Positions 46,517 to 54,035 of a stretch of 58,466 nt of DNA are shown piece after piece. Numbering within the stretch: the stretch's first letter is position 1; each line of letters starts with the position of its first letter. Below the pieces are notes generated by a model. It had not been told where the DNA came from and did not search any database. It was given only the letters and a program-made list of their open reading frames with translations. A program made the position numbers and the translations under genes. This DNA is from Alphaproteobacteria bacterium (GTDB taxonomy: Bacteria > Pseudomonadota > Alphaproteobacteria > Micavibrionales > Micavibrionaceae), in the NCBI GenBank assembly GCA_021776075.1, contig JAJFGQ010000016.1:1-58466 (forward strand), in the 5' to 3' direction.

Positions 46517-47275
46517 ATGACAGCAATGAATCTTCGTATCAGTTTGTTTTTCATGGTTTTACTTCTGCCTTTGTCAGTAAAGGCAGCAAACTGGGAAAGC
46601 CAACCGCAAGATTACGGCGTGGGTATTATATCCTGCCCTATGGATAGCGGTTATTTCATGGAAAGATGTTTTGTTGATTTGTCATGGCGGGAGCAGCCTG
46701 TGAATATTTATAAATCAGCCTCTTTTGATCTGGTGATAGGAACAATATTGGACCCTGATGAAGTGCTTCAGGGCTGGCAGCCTTTTACATTTTTGAAAGC
46801 CGGTGGTGAAAAGGAGCAATTCGATATTGTTGAAGTGGGGTATGAGGAATCGGCCCTTGTTGTGCAGGCAGTCAAAAGTGACTGGTACCAAACGAAGCAG
46901 GGCTGGATTTACGGCCCGGATATTGGACTGGGAAAGCAAACGGTGTTTCTGGATTGGGAAACGGTGTTTGCGCGGCAGATGGCGGCGGCGCCTGATGAAC
47001 ATGGTTTTGTAGACTGGCTTTTTCCCATGGCGGATCAGCCTGTATGGGAAGAGCCGGGGGGGCTGTCCCTGGGGGTTTTTTGGAATGCCGATAAGCGGGA
47101 GGAACTTCCTGATCTTTTGGTTATGGAACGGCAGGGTAACTGGATCAAGGTCATGATTGATAAGGATCATACGACATGTGGCGGCGCTGATAAACCGTCC
47201 GGGCAGACGGGCTGGATTGAAATGACAAATGATAAGGGAAACCCTTTAGTTTACTGGTACACCAGAGGGTGTTGA
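46517..47275 (+). CDS. Secreted hypothetical protein
   Basis: A 252-aa protein with a signal peptide (LRISLFFMVLLLPLSVKAA, cleaved before NWES). The mature part is Trp-rich and mostly beta (WLFPMADQPVWEEPGGLSLG, GNWIKVMIDKDHT), and may contain SH3-like strands. Cys residues at ISCPMD, ERCFVD, TTCGG and the terminal RGC could form disulfides. The ATG follows the preceding TAA with no gap, so it is coupled to the DUF1493 gene. Its end overlaps the convergent gene by 25 bp. Confidence 0.7.
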   Translation: MTAMNLRISLFFMVLLLPLSVKAANWESQPQDYGVGIISCPMDSGYFMERCFVDLSWREQPVNIYKSASFDLVIGTILDPDEVLQGWQPFTFLKAGGEKEQFDIVEVGYEESALVVQAVKSDWYQTKQGWIYGPDIGLGKQTVFLDWETVFARQMAAAPDEHGFVDWLFPMADQPVWEEPGGLSLGVFWNADKREELPDLLVMERQGNWIKVMIDKDHTTCGGADKPSGQTGWIEMTNDKGNPLVYWYTRGC

Positions 47276-48393
47276 GGAGGGAGCTCGCTTTTTGGTTCTC
47301 TGACGATATTGTCATCGTTCAAGGTCGGATAAAGGCCTTTTATACGCGTAAATGTACCGTGTTTTCCGGCATTGAGGTGCTCCTCTGCAAAAGCAGCGAC
47401 AACCTTTTTAAAGCTGTCATAGGGTAGGCCCTGAATAAGAGTGGGCTTATAAAGCAGCTCATCTTCTTTAAAGACAGGGTTTATACAGCGGTCAATACGA
47501 ACGCTAACGCGACCAAAGGCAGCAGCGAAGGGGTGTTTTGATCTGTATTCTACATCGTCCCAGTAGGGGTGAAGGGGAGCCTCTCTCCTGAAGGGTTTAA
47601 TCAGGGTGCGGGCGAGAGGGGCATTTACTTCCGGATCATCTTTGGAAATCAGATAGGCAATCAGTGTTCCCTTTTCAATTTCGTTGTAGGCATAGTCATT
47701 GAAATTGCTGCCGCTTGATGTCATACAGTTTTTCCATTTGCGGTTTGTAGACATATAGGCAATGTCGCGCGGGTCGCGGGAGATCACCGCATACATGTCT
47801 TTTCTGGACCGGCTAAGGTCTTCACAAAACAGGCTGTAAAGCGTTGATAATTTACCGTTGCGCCAAAAGAACGATGAGTCCTCATCGTCTTTGAGTAATT
47901 TTCCGATTTTAAAGGTTTGTTTTTCGTCTTTGTCCGTTGCATATCCGGCAAGGTAATCCGTGATCTTATAACCCTTTATTTGCAGATAAACCGATATTTC
48001 TTTCTGTGCGTATGAGTCCGTCTCCTTTTGATTCACCTTAAGATAAAGCCTTTTCTGCCCTTTAAAAAGGGCATCGTGATCATTCAGTTCTTCGCGGTTT
48101 TTAAAGGCCTTGGACAGCTTTTTTTCCTGCCATTCAGTAAAGGGGCTTTCTTTGAGCTCTTCTATTTTTTGATAAAGGGCGGCGGGCCCTTTTTGCAGCA
48201 AGGCGGCTATATCAGATTTTGTCGTTTTCTGCCCTTTTCTGGAAGCCGCGAGAACAAGGCTTTTAATGTAATCAGCAAGAACAGTGGGGGTGTTCTCCGG
48301 CGTTAAGGTCACGCAGGCCTTATCAATAAGCCGCATGAAATCATTATGAAGCTTTTGCACTTGCTCAGATGTAAGGCGTTTGTACAAACTCAC
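47251..48393 (-). CDS. Unrecognised protein with DPRDIAYMSTNRKWKNCM motif
   Basis: A 380-aa protein without a signal peptide. The N-terminal 120 residues are helical. The centre holds ISRDPRDIAYMSTNRKWKNC and then MTSSGSN, followed by EKGTLIAYLISKDDPEVNAP and LARTLIKPF. I have the impression of similar W-x-x-C-M blocks in phage-associated and bacterial proteins of unknown role, but cannot name the family. The C-terminal region is mixed (GRVSVRIDRCINPVFKEDEL). Divergent from uvrB. Confidence 0.65.
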   Translation of the reverse strand: MSLYKRLTSEQVQKLHNDFMRLIDKACVTLTPENTPTVLADYIKSLVLAASRKGQKTTKSDIAALLQKGPAALYQKIEELKESPFTEWQEKKLSKAFKNREELNDHDALFKGQKRLYLKVNQKETDSYAQKEISVYLQIKGYKITDYLAGYATDKDEKQTFKIGKLLKDDEDSSFFWRNGKLSTLYSLFCEDLSRSRKDMYAVISRDPRDIAYMSTNRKWKNCMTSSGSNFNDYAYNEIEKGTLIAYLISKDDPEVNAPLARTLIKPFRREAPLHPYWDDVEYRSKHPFAAAFGRVSVRIDRCINPVFKEDELLYKPTLIQGLPYDSFKKVVAAFAEEHLNAGKHGTFTRIKGLYPTLNDDNIVREPKSELPPQHPLVYQ

Positions 48394-48511
48394 GATGGCG
48401 ATACCCGGTTTTTAACATTTTCATAATCAGATAAATTACATGATTATGGGGCGCGTTGTCAAATGAGCCTAAAGGAATGACATTATAGCGCATTGACGCT
48501 ATATATCTGTC

Positions 48512-50566
48512 ATGAGCAACGCAGCAGAAAAACGGGAAGGGCAAGGCGCGGGCATTGATATGTCCGTACCCTTTAAAATTCATTCAGACTTTCAGCCCGC
48601 AGGCGACCAGCCGCAGGCGATTGAGAAATTATGCGCGGGTATTCGGGACGGCTTAACGGACCAGACATTGCTCGGTGTTACGGGGTCGGGGAAGACCTTC
48701 ACCATGGCGCATGTGATACAGGAAATGCAGCGTCCGGCGATTATCATGGCGCCGAATAAAACCCTCGCCGCGCAGCTTTACGGAGAGTTCAAAAGCTTCT
48801 TTCCTGAGAATGCCGTGGAATATTTTGTCAGTTTCTATGATTACTATCAGCCCGAGGCCTATGTCCCGCGCACGGATACCTTTATCGAGAAAGACTCCTC
48901 CATCAATGAACAGATCGACCGGATGCGCCATGCAGCGACCCGCGCTTTGTTTGAACGGCGGGATTGCATCGTTGTGGCGTCCGTGTCCTCTATCTACGGT
49001 CTTGGCTCGAAGGAAGATTATCAGGCCATGACCGTGGATTTGAAACGCGGCGATAATATCGACCGCCAAGCCCTCATCATAAAACTTGTGGAACTGCAAT
49101 ATACCCGCAACGATATCGCGTTTGAGCGCGGCACATTTCGGGTGCGCGGCGATACAATTGAACTGTTTCCTTCCCACATGGAAGACCGGGCGTGGCGTTT
49201 TTCTCTGTTCGGGGAGGAGTTGGAGGACATCCATGAATTCGATCCGCTGACGGGAGAGAAAATTGCACGGCTGGACGGCGTGCGGATTTACGCAAATTCC
49301 CATTATATCGTGCCCGGTCCGACCATGGCGCAGGCGCGGGAGAGTATCAAAGCCGAGTTGAAAGACCGCCTCGCCACTTTCACGGCTGAAAACAAGCTCC
49401 TCGAATTGCAGCGTCTTGAACAACGCACGCAGTTTGATCTGGAGATGATGGTGGCGCAGGGCTATTGCAACGGTATTGAAAATTACTCCCGCTTTCTTAC
49501 GGGCCGCAAAGTCGGTGAAGCGCCGCCGACGCTCATTGAATATCTCCCCGACGATGCGCTGATGTTCCTGGATGAAAGCCACGTGATGGTGCCGCAATTG
49601 CGCGGAATGTATAAAGGCGACCGCGCGCGTAAGAAAACGCTTGTTGAGCACGGGTTCCGCTTGCCATCGGCCCTTGATAACCGCCCGCTGCAATTTGAGG
49701 AATGGGACTCTATCCGCCCGCAGACGGTCTATGTTTCCGCCACGCCCGCGCCGTGGGAACTTGAGCGGGCCGGAGGCATTTCCGCCGAGCAGGTCGTGCG
49801 CCCGACGGGACTTGTTGATCCGCCTGTTGAAATCCGCCCCATCGAGCATCAGGTTGACGACCTCATGGCTGAAGCCAGAACGGTAGTGGCGCAGGGCGGG
49901 CGTATGCTCGTCACAACATTGACCAAAAAAATGGCAGAGGATTTAACGGAGTACCTCACCGAAAATGGGCTGAAGGTGCAGTATCTGCACAGCGATGTGG
50001 ATACGTTGGAACGCATCGAGATTATCCGCGATCTGCGCCTTGGGGAATTTGATATTCTTGTCGGGATTAACCTTCTGAGGGAAGGGCTGGATATTCCCGA
50101 ATGCCACAGGGTGATGATTTTGGATGCGGATAAGGAGGGCTTTCTGCGCTCCCGTACCTCGCTCATACAAACAATAGGCCGCGCCGCCCGGAATGTGGAG
50201 GCCAAAGCCATCCTGTATGCCGACAGAATAACAGGCAGCATGAAAGAAGCGCTCGCCGAGACCGACCGCCGCCGCGAAAAGCAGCTCACCCATAATGCCG
50301 CACACGGCATCACGCCGGAAAGTATCAGGAAAAGCATTGGCAATGCTATGTCGGGGGAGGGCGCAAAACACGCGATTTCCCGCCATCCTCTCCATGGCCT
50401 GAGCGATCAGGCGCAGGAAGCCCTCGAAAACCCAGCCGCTTTGAAGAAATACATCACGGGTCTGGAAAAGAATATGCACGAAGCCGCTGGAAATCTGGAG
50501 TTCGAGGAAGCGGCCCGGGTGCGGGACGAGATTAGACGACTGGAGCAGGTGGATTTGGGGTTATAA
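48512..50566 (+). CDS. uvrB: Excinuclease ABC subunit B
   Basis: Damage-verifying helicase-like subunit of nucleotide excision repair. Walker A is GVTGSGKT (55-62). The beta-hairpin region is [20 protein letters not shown]. Later motifs are [36 protein letters not shown] and QTIGRAARN. The C-terminal UVR motif ([20 protein letters not shown]) contacts UvrC. At 684 aa it is normal. The start could be the ATG 16 codons downstream ([11 protein letters not shown]). The last 18 coding bases before the final Leu codon recur at 52685. Confidence 0.97.
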   Translation: MSNAAEKREGQGAGIDMSVPFKIHSDFQPAGDQPQAIEKLCAGIRDGLTDQTLLGVTGSGKTFTMAHVIQEMQRPAIIMAPNKTLAAQLYGEFKSFFPENAVEYFVSFYDYYQPEAYVPRTDTFIEKDSSINEQIDRMRHAATRALFERRDCIVVASVSSIYGLGSKEDYQAMTVDLKRGDNIDRQALIIKLVELQYTRNDIAFERGTFRVRGDTIELFPSHMEDRAWRFSLFGEELEDIHEFDPLTGEKIARLDGVRIYANSHYIVPGPTMAQARESIKAELKDRLATFTAENKLLELQRLEQRTQFDLEMMVAQGYCNGIENYSRFLTGRKVGEAPPTLIEYLPDDALMFLDESHVMVPQLRGMYKGDRARKKTLVEHGFRLPSALDNRPLQFEEWDSIRPQTVYVSATPAPWELERAGGISAEQVVRPTGLVDPPVEIRPIEHQVDDLMAEARTVVAQGGRMLVTTLTKKMAEDLTEYLTENGLKVQYLHSDVDTLERIEIIRDLRLGEFDILVGINLLREGLDIPECHRVMILDADKEGFLRSRTSLIQTIGRAARNVEAKAILYADRITGSMKEALAETDRRREKQLTHNAAHGITPESIRKSIGNAMSGEGAKHAISRHPLHGLSDQAQEALENPAALKKYITGLEKNMHEAAGNLEFEEAARVRDEIRRLEQVDLGL
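50543..50560. repeat. 18-bp direct repeat, left copy (uvrB 3' end)
   Basis: GAGCAGGTGGATTTGGGG, coding EQVDLG at the UvrB C-terminus. An exact second copy lies at 52685-52702, in a non-coding gap. The two bracket the KAP NTPase gene and the 52187 gene, as attachment sites would. Confidence 0.8.
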
Positions 50567-52018
50567 CCCTCTAACAGATAGAAAAGAGGCTTTTTCTAAG
50601 CGCATATATATAGTCTCAGCTACAGGTTCCAATGTTGTGTAGTTATTATATACGCTTTTAACTGCTTCTAAATATTCATGCCGGGCTAATAGTTCTTTTT
50701 GTTGTTTGTCTCTTTTCTGACTTTGTTCAGAAGTAATATTTGACATCGAATTCATTTGATTATGTTCACTGCTGTTTCTTGATATCTCTCCGTTTGGATT
50801 ATCATAGCCATTATCATCAATAAACCACGCGTGAAGACGCGGACGAAAACGTTCCCATGAGCCATATATATTTTTAAACAGCTCTTTTTTCTTTGTAGAA
50901 AGGCTATCATCTAGTCTTTTTAATAACTCTTCTGGATCTTTTCTGTCTATACAATAAGCGTGCATTTCATCCGGCATCACTTCCTTAAGAACGACAATAG
51001 CGGCAAGTGCTTCTGATAACGGAGATGCGTTTGGTGGCAAAGAACGGACGACTAGGGTTGTTTTTGTAAAACACTGCGCCTGTTGCCGTAGTGTAAGTTC
51101 AAAAGCTTCTGCTAAAATTGAAAATGTTTTTATAAAAGTATCTCGTCCCGAAAAAATATTTGAGCCTTCAGTAAACTGTTCTGTTTCTGCTAGTGCAAAT
51201 TGTTCAAATAAAGCTTCGGCATATTTTCTGTATGTTGGTTTTGGTAAAAAGAGTTGCCAATCAATAAATTTTCTAAGATATCCTTCACCATCTACTGTTG
51301 TACCGTAGACGGAAGCTATCGCACCCCTTAACTGCTCCTCGTCTATGGCCAAAATAAACACAATTCCTTTAACGCTAAAAAGATGTTTGATGCATTCTAA
51401 AACTTCTATGGCATAGTCGGGACGGCAACGATCGAGTTCATCAATGAAAATAATGAGCGGTTTTTTGGGAAGAGCTTCAATATATTTTGGCAACTCTTCT
51501 TTTAAGGTTTTATAAGCAGATTGTTTAAACGTGTAATGACGATAAAGTTCTTCACCAATGCTTTCTAGTGTTTTACCTTTTTTGTCAGCTTCAACTCTTT
51601 GTCCTGTCTCATAAGGGTCAAGTCCGGTAGCATGTTTAAGCATTTGGTTTATCGTTAAAGCGGCTGAACCCAATACGATTTTTAAGGCATTTGTGACTGT
51701 CTCCATGCCTTCGTTTTTTCCTATTTTTTCAAGGATCAGGCTAATAATTGGAATTAGTGGTTCTTTGTCAAAATCAGTCTCCCAAGCGTTAAAATATATT
51801 GTTTCATGCCCATGTTTTTCTTCTAGTTGCTTTTTCCAATGTTCTATAAAAAAAGTTTTCCCTGTGCCATATGGTGAGTTAAGGCTAATGACGAATGGTT
51901 GCTTAATGCTCGCAATGATAGGTGTGAGGTATTCTGCGACTTCATTGCGACCTAGCTTGTCTTCGTCCCAAGATTCCTTAATTTCAGTGTGAACGGTCTT
52001 TTTTTGTAAAGCTGACAT
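50561..52018 (-). CDS. KAP-family P-loop NTPase
   Basis: A 485-aa protein from ATG 52016-52018, with AGGA upstream; a frame to 52060 is longer but less likely. Walker A is [10 protein letters not shown] (about 47-56) and Walker B is [19 protein letters not shown] (about 188-206). The KAP-typical [19 protein letters not shown] and [18 protein letters not shown] follow. No membrane helices of the usual KAP insertion are obvious. Visibly more AT-rich than its neighbours. KAP NTPases are sporadic, often on mobile elements, and some act in phage exclusion (PifA); function here unknown. Its end overlaps uvrB by 6 bp. Confidence 0.85.
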   Translation of the reverse strand: MSALQKKTVHTEIKESWDEDKLGRNEVAEYLTPIIASIKQPFVISLNSPYGTGKTFFIEHWKKQLEEKHGHETIYFNAWETDFDKEPLIPIISLILEKIGKNEGMETVTNALKIVLGSAALTINQMLKHATGLDPYETGQRVEADKKGKTLESIGEELYRHYTFKQSAYKTLKEELPKYIEALPKKPLIIFIDELDRCRPDYAIEVLECIKHLFSVKGIVFILAIDEEQLRGAIASVYGTTVDGEGYLRKFIDWQLFLPKPTYRKYAEALFEQFALAETEQFTEGSNIFSGRDTFIKTFSILAEAFELTLRQQAQCFTKTTLVVRSLPPNASPLSEALAAIVVLKEVMPDEMHAYCIDRKDPEELLKRLDDSLSTKKKELFKNIYGSWERFRPRLHAWFIDDNGYDNPNGEISRNSSEHNQMNSMSNITSEQSQKRDKQQKELLARHEYLEAVKSVYNNYTTLEPVAETIYMRLEKASFLSVRGL

Positions 52019-52110
52019 TTTTTTCCTATCTAAACAAAGTAAACGAATGTTGTTTATCAAGTTCCGGTTGTGTCGGCAAATGGTTTATCCTACGCGGTGT
52101 GGGTTAATGG

Positions 52111-52130
52111 ATCCCGGCCTATGCCGGGAT
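52111..52130. repeat. Short GTCATCCCGG-type hairpin
   Basis: ATCCCGGC and GCCGGGAT flank a 4-nt loop, followed by GACGC. It has the same vocabulary as the intergenic palindromes at 8905 and 28009. Lies between the divergent 50561 and 52187 genes. Confidence 0.6.
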
Positions 52131-52186
52131 GACGCAGAAAAGTAGAAGGGTGACGGCGGCCTACAGCATATGCTATAACCCCTCCC

Positions 52187-52564
52187 ATGATCGGGCCGCA
52201 TGAAGGGAAAGAGCTGGAGCTAATGCTGGCGGGGGAGAAATCTCTGGCGGTATTCCATGATATTGTTCCTGCCGATGGTCTTATCCCGGAAGAGATCATT
52301 CCGGAACAGGCCTTTGCGCCTTATGTCGCGGCAGGGCGGGTTGTTCGTATCGTCAGGGATATCCGTAATGTCACATCTGATGACATCAACCGTTATGTTT
52401 GTTTTGTGCTTCCTGGCGAAGAGTGGCGTGCGGAAATGTTTTTATGGGTTAGGGAAGGCATACGTGCCGATAAATTTCCCTATGATGATGCCTGTGACAC
52501 CATCATAGGGCGTTTGCTCGGTTATACCGAAGACGATATTCAGAAATTTACTAACCAATTCTAA
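52187..52564 (+). CDS. Small hypothetical protein
   Basis: A 125-aa cytoplasmic protein beginning MIGPHEGKELELMLAGEKSL. Alpha/beta, with RVVRIVRDIRNVTSDDINRY and a C-terminal YDDACDTIIGRLLGYTEDDI. No signal peptide or known motif. It lies inside the segment bracketed by the 18-bp direct repeats, divergent from the KAP NTPase, but its codon use looks like that of the surrounding chromosome. Confidence 0.6.
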   Translation: MIGPHEGKELELMLAGEKSLAVFHDIVPADGLIPEEIIPEQAFAPYVAAGRVVRIVRDIRNVTSDDINRYVCFVLPGEEWRAEMFLWVREGIRADKFPYDDACDTIIGRLLGYTEDDIQKFTNQF

Positions 52565-52567
52565 CTG

Positions 52568-52654
52568 TTATTTTTTTACACAATCCGGGCATTCATCACC
52601 TTGTGACCCTCCGTGCGGAGCGCTGCATGTGGGGCAGCGTAGTATATTCTTAAT
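52568..52654 (-). other. Possible zinc-ribbon micro-ORF or gene remnant
   Basis: A reading frame with CPTC and CPDC knuckles (LRCPTCSAPHGGSQGDECPD then CVKK) ends in TAA at 52568-52570. No ATG, GTG or TTG lies in the open frame; only an ATT at 52652-52654 could start it, giving 28 aa. The paired C-P-x-C motifs are unlikely by chance, so it may be a remnant of a longer zinc-ribbon protein or a tiny gene. Confidence 0.3.
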
Positions 52655-52684
52655 GACGGAGGGTGGCCCGTATCAAGATGAGGA

Positions 52685-52702
52685 GAGCAGGTGGATTTGG
52701 GG
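52685..52702. repeat. 18-bp direct repeat, right copy (duplicated uvrB end)
   Basis: Exact copy of 50543-50560 followed by CTAG, in the gap between the 52187 and 52714 genes. Upstream similarity to uvrB fades quickly. Confidence 0.8.
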
Positions 52703-52713
52703 CTAGAATGGTT

Positions 52714-53388
52714 CTACAAGACACCGACAGAAACATCATCAGTCATAATAACCTCGCCCTTATTTGTTATTTTAAATTTGGCATCGAATAGATTGCCATC
52801 AAAAATGACGCGTGTTTCAATCATGAAATTTTTATTATCTGCGGAAGAAATAAGGCGCGCACCTGTATAGCCGCGCATAATACGCGTTTTGGCATACTCA
52901 CTTATATCATGTAAAAATTCGCTCTCCGGCCCTTCGATAATATGGAAGGGCTCCATTGTTTCCTCATCAAGGGTCAAAGCACAGAAAAACTTTAGATAAT
53001 CAAAAACCGTATCACTGTTAAGGTTTAAAGCGCCTGTTTCGTTCATTTCATGGATGTAAGCACCATCACCATCCAACATTATGACGTGATCGTCTTTTTT
53101 CAAAAAGAAAATATTATATTCGTCCTCCGGCAATTCTTCCGGCAACAGGTTACTGACACTGATCAGCATGACGTCTTTATAAAAAGAGACTTTTTTATAT
53201 TTAATCAGTGTATTAAGAGGGGTCATGTCCTCCTCGTCGGGGGGCATAATAAAGTTTAAAAAGCCTTCTGCATCTTCGTAAGAAAGCCAGTCTTCCCCTT
53301 CAGGGTTAAATAGGTTGAAAAGCTTTCTCGACTTACTGTGATTGTCATTTTTTCCTGCGTTGGGTTTGGTTTTTTTGTCTGAGCTCAT
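52714..53388 (-). CDS. Acidic hypothetical protein
   Basis: A 224-aa protein starting MSSDKKTKPNAGKNDNHSKS, a polar N-terminal tail without a signal peptide. The main part is alpha/beta (KDVMLISVSNLLPEELPEDE, NIFFLKKDDHVIMLDGDGAY) and ends in beta strands (NFMIETRVIFDGNLFDAKFK). Rich in Asp and Glu. No family recognised. Confidence 0.62.
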   Translation of the reverse strand: MSSDKKTKPNAGKNDNHSKSRKLFNLFNPEGEDWLSYEDAEGFLNFIMPPDEEDMTPLNTLIKYKKVSFYKDVMLISVSNLLPEELPEDEYNIFFLKKDDHVIMLDGDGAYIHEMNETGALNLNSDTVFDYLKFFCALTLDEETMEPFHIIEGPESEFLHDISEYAKTRIMRGYTGARLISSADNKNFMIETRVIFDGNLFDAKFKITNKGEVIMTDDVSVGVL

Positions 53389-53456
53389 CGTTTTATCCCT
53401 TGTAAGTTTTCTTCATTCTTATCAAAGGCTAGCACAAAAATATTAATAAAATTCCC

Positions 53457-53486
53457 TTGACATAATTGCGACCCTTATCATAAGGT
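53457..53486 (+). promoter_or_regulatory. Candidate sigma70 promoter for the 53569 gene
   Basis: Perfect TTGACA at 53457-53462 and TAAGGT at 53481-53486 with an 18-nt spacer; the -10 match is modest. It would leave a 5' UTR of about 75 nt that contains the 11-bp tandem repeats. Confidence 0.35.
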
Positions 53487-53520
53487 CTTCAATGTTTTTA
53501 AACAGAAACATGTCAGCAAC

Positions 53521-53553
53521 AAACGAACAGTAAACGAACAGTAAACGAACAAC
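53521..53553. repeat. Three tandem 11-bp repeats in a 5' untranslated region
   Basis: AAACGAACAGT twice (53521-53531, 53532-53542) then AAACGAACAAC (53543-53553), ending 15 bp before the ATG at 53569 and overlapping the region where a regulator or translation factor would act. Confidence 0.8.
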
Positions 53554-53568
53554 AAAGAGAGTAACCCC

Positions 53569-53793
53569 ATGCCCGTACTAAAATTGTTTTCATACGCAGG
53601 AGAAAGCACGCCCGACATCATGAAACGTGCTTTTCAACAAGCCGGACGCCCGATGACAGATCAGGAATTCTATGCCATTCCAACCAAACCGGATGACTTG
53701 ATCATAACGGGTGAACAGGATTTCCTGAATAAAATGGAAACGCATCTTGGTATGTATAACAGCATTTTGCTTAAGGGCATCACACAGGCTTAA
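53569..53793 (+). CDS. Small hypothetical protein
   Basis: A 74-aa protein beginning MPVLKLFSYAGESTPDIMKR. Soluble, with a predicted helix, a loop (AIPTKPDDLIITGEQDFLNK) and a C-terminal helix. No family recognised. Supported by a candidate promoter and by neighbours that point away from it; a GAGAG sequence lies 9 nt before the ATG. Confidence 0.55.
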   Translation: MPVLKLFSYAGESTPDIMKRAFQQAGRPMTDQEFYAIPTKPDDLIITGEQDFLNKMETHLGMYNSILLKGITQA

Positions 53794-53822
53794 CCGGTGA
53801 CGGGGGCGCTTGACGCCTGTGG

Positions 53823-54020
53823 CTAAACCGTAGACCAGCCCATAATCAGTGCCGTTGCATGCGCATCACCGCCTGAAAACGTCAGAAACAGGAAGAACAC
53901 AAGCAAAGCCAGAATGAACAAGGCCGCCAGAATGACATCCTTCCGGCTTATGAAGTGGTACATGTCAAAGTTGGCATCTGTGTGTTTTTCCGGTTCTTTA
54001 TTTTTGTTATCCGCTTCCAT
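53823..54020 (-). CDS. Small single-pass membrane protein downstream of ppdK
   Basis: A 65-aa protein. A polar N-terminus (MEADNKNKEPEKHTDANFD) is followed by one membrane helix (VILAALFILALLVFFLFLTF). AAGGAG precedes the ATG. It starts 15 bp after the ppdK stop, so it is probably in the same transcript. Function unknown. Confidence 0.6.
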   Translation of the reverse strand: MEADNKNKEPEKHTDANFDMYHFISRKDVILAALFILALLVFFLFLTFSGGDAHATALIMGWSTV

Positions 54021-54035
54021 AAGACAAACTCCTTT

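Noticed and set aside
48653-49849. 398-aa minus-strand frame inside uvrB
   Set aside because: Entirely antisense to uvrB, His/Arg-rich and motif-free, as expected of a shadow in GC-rich coding sequence.
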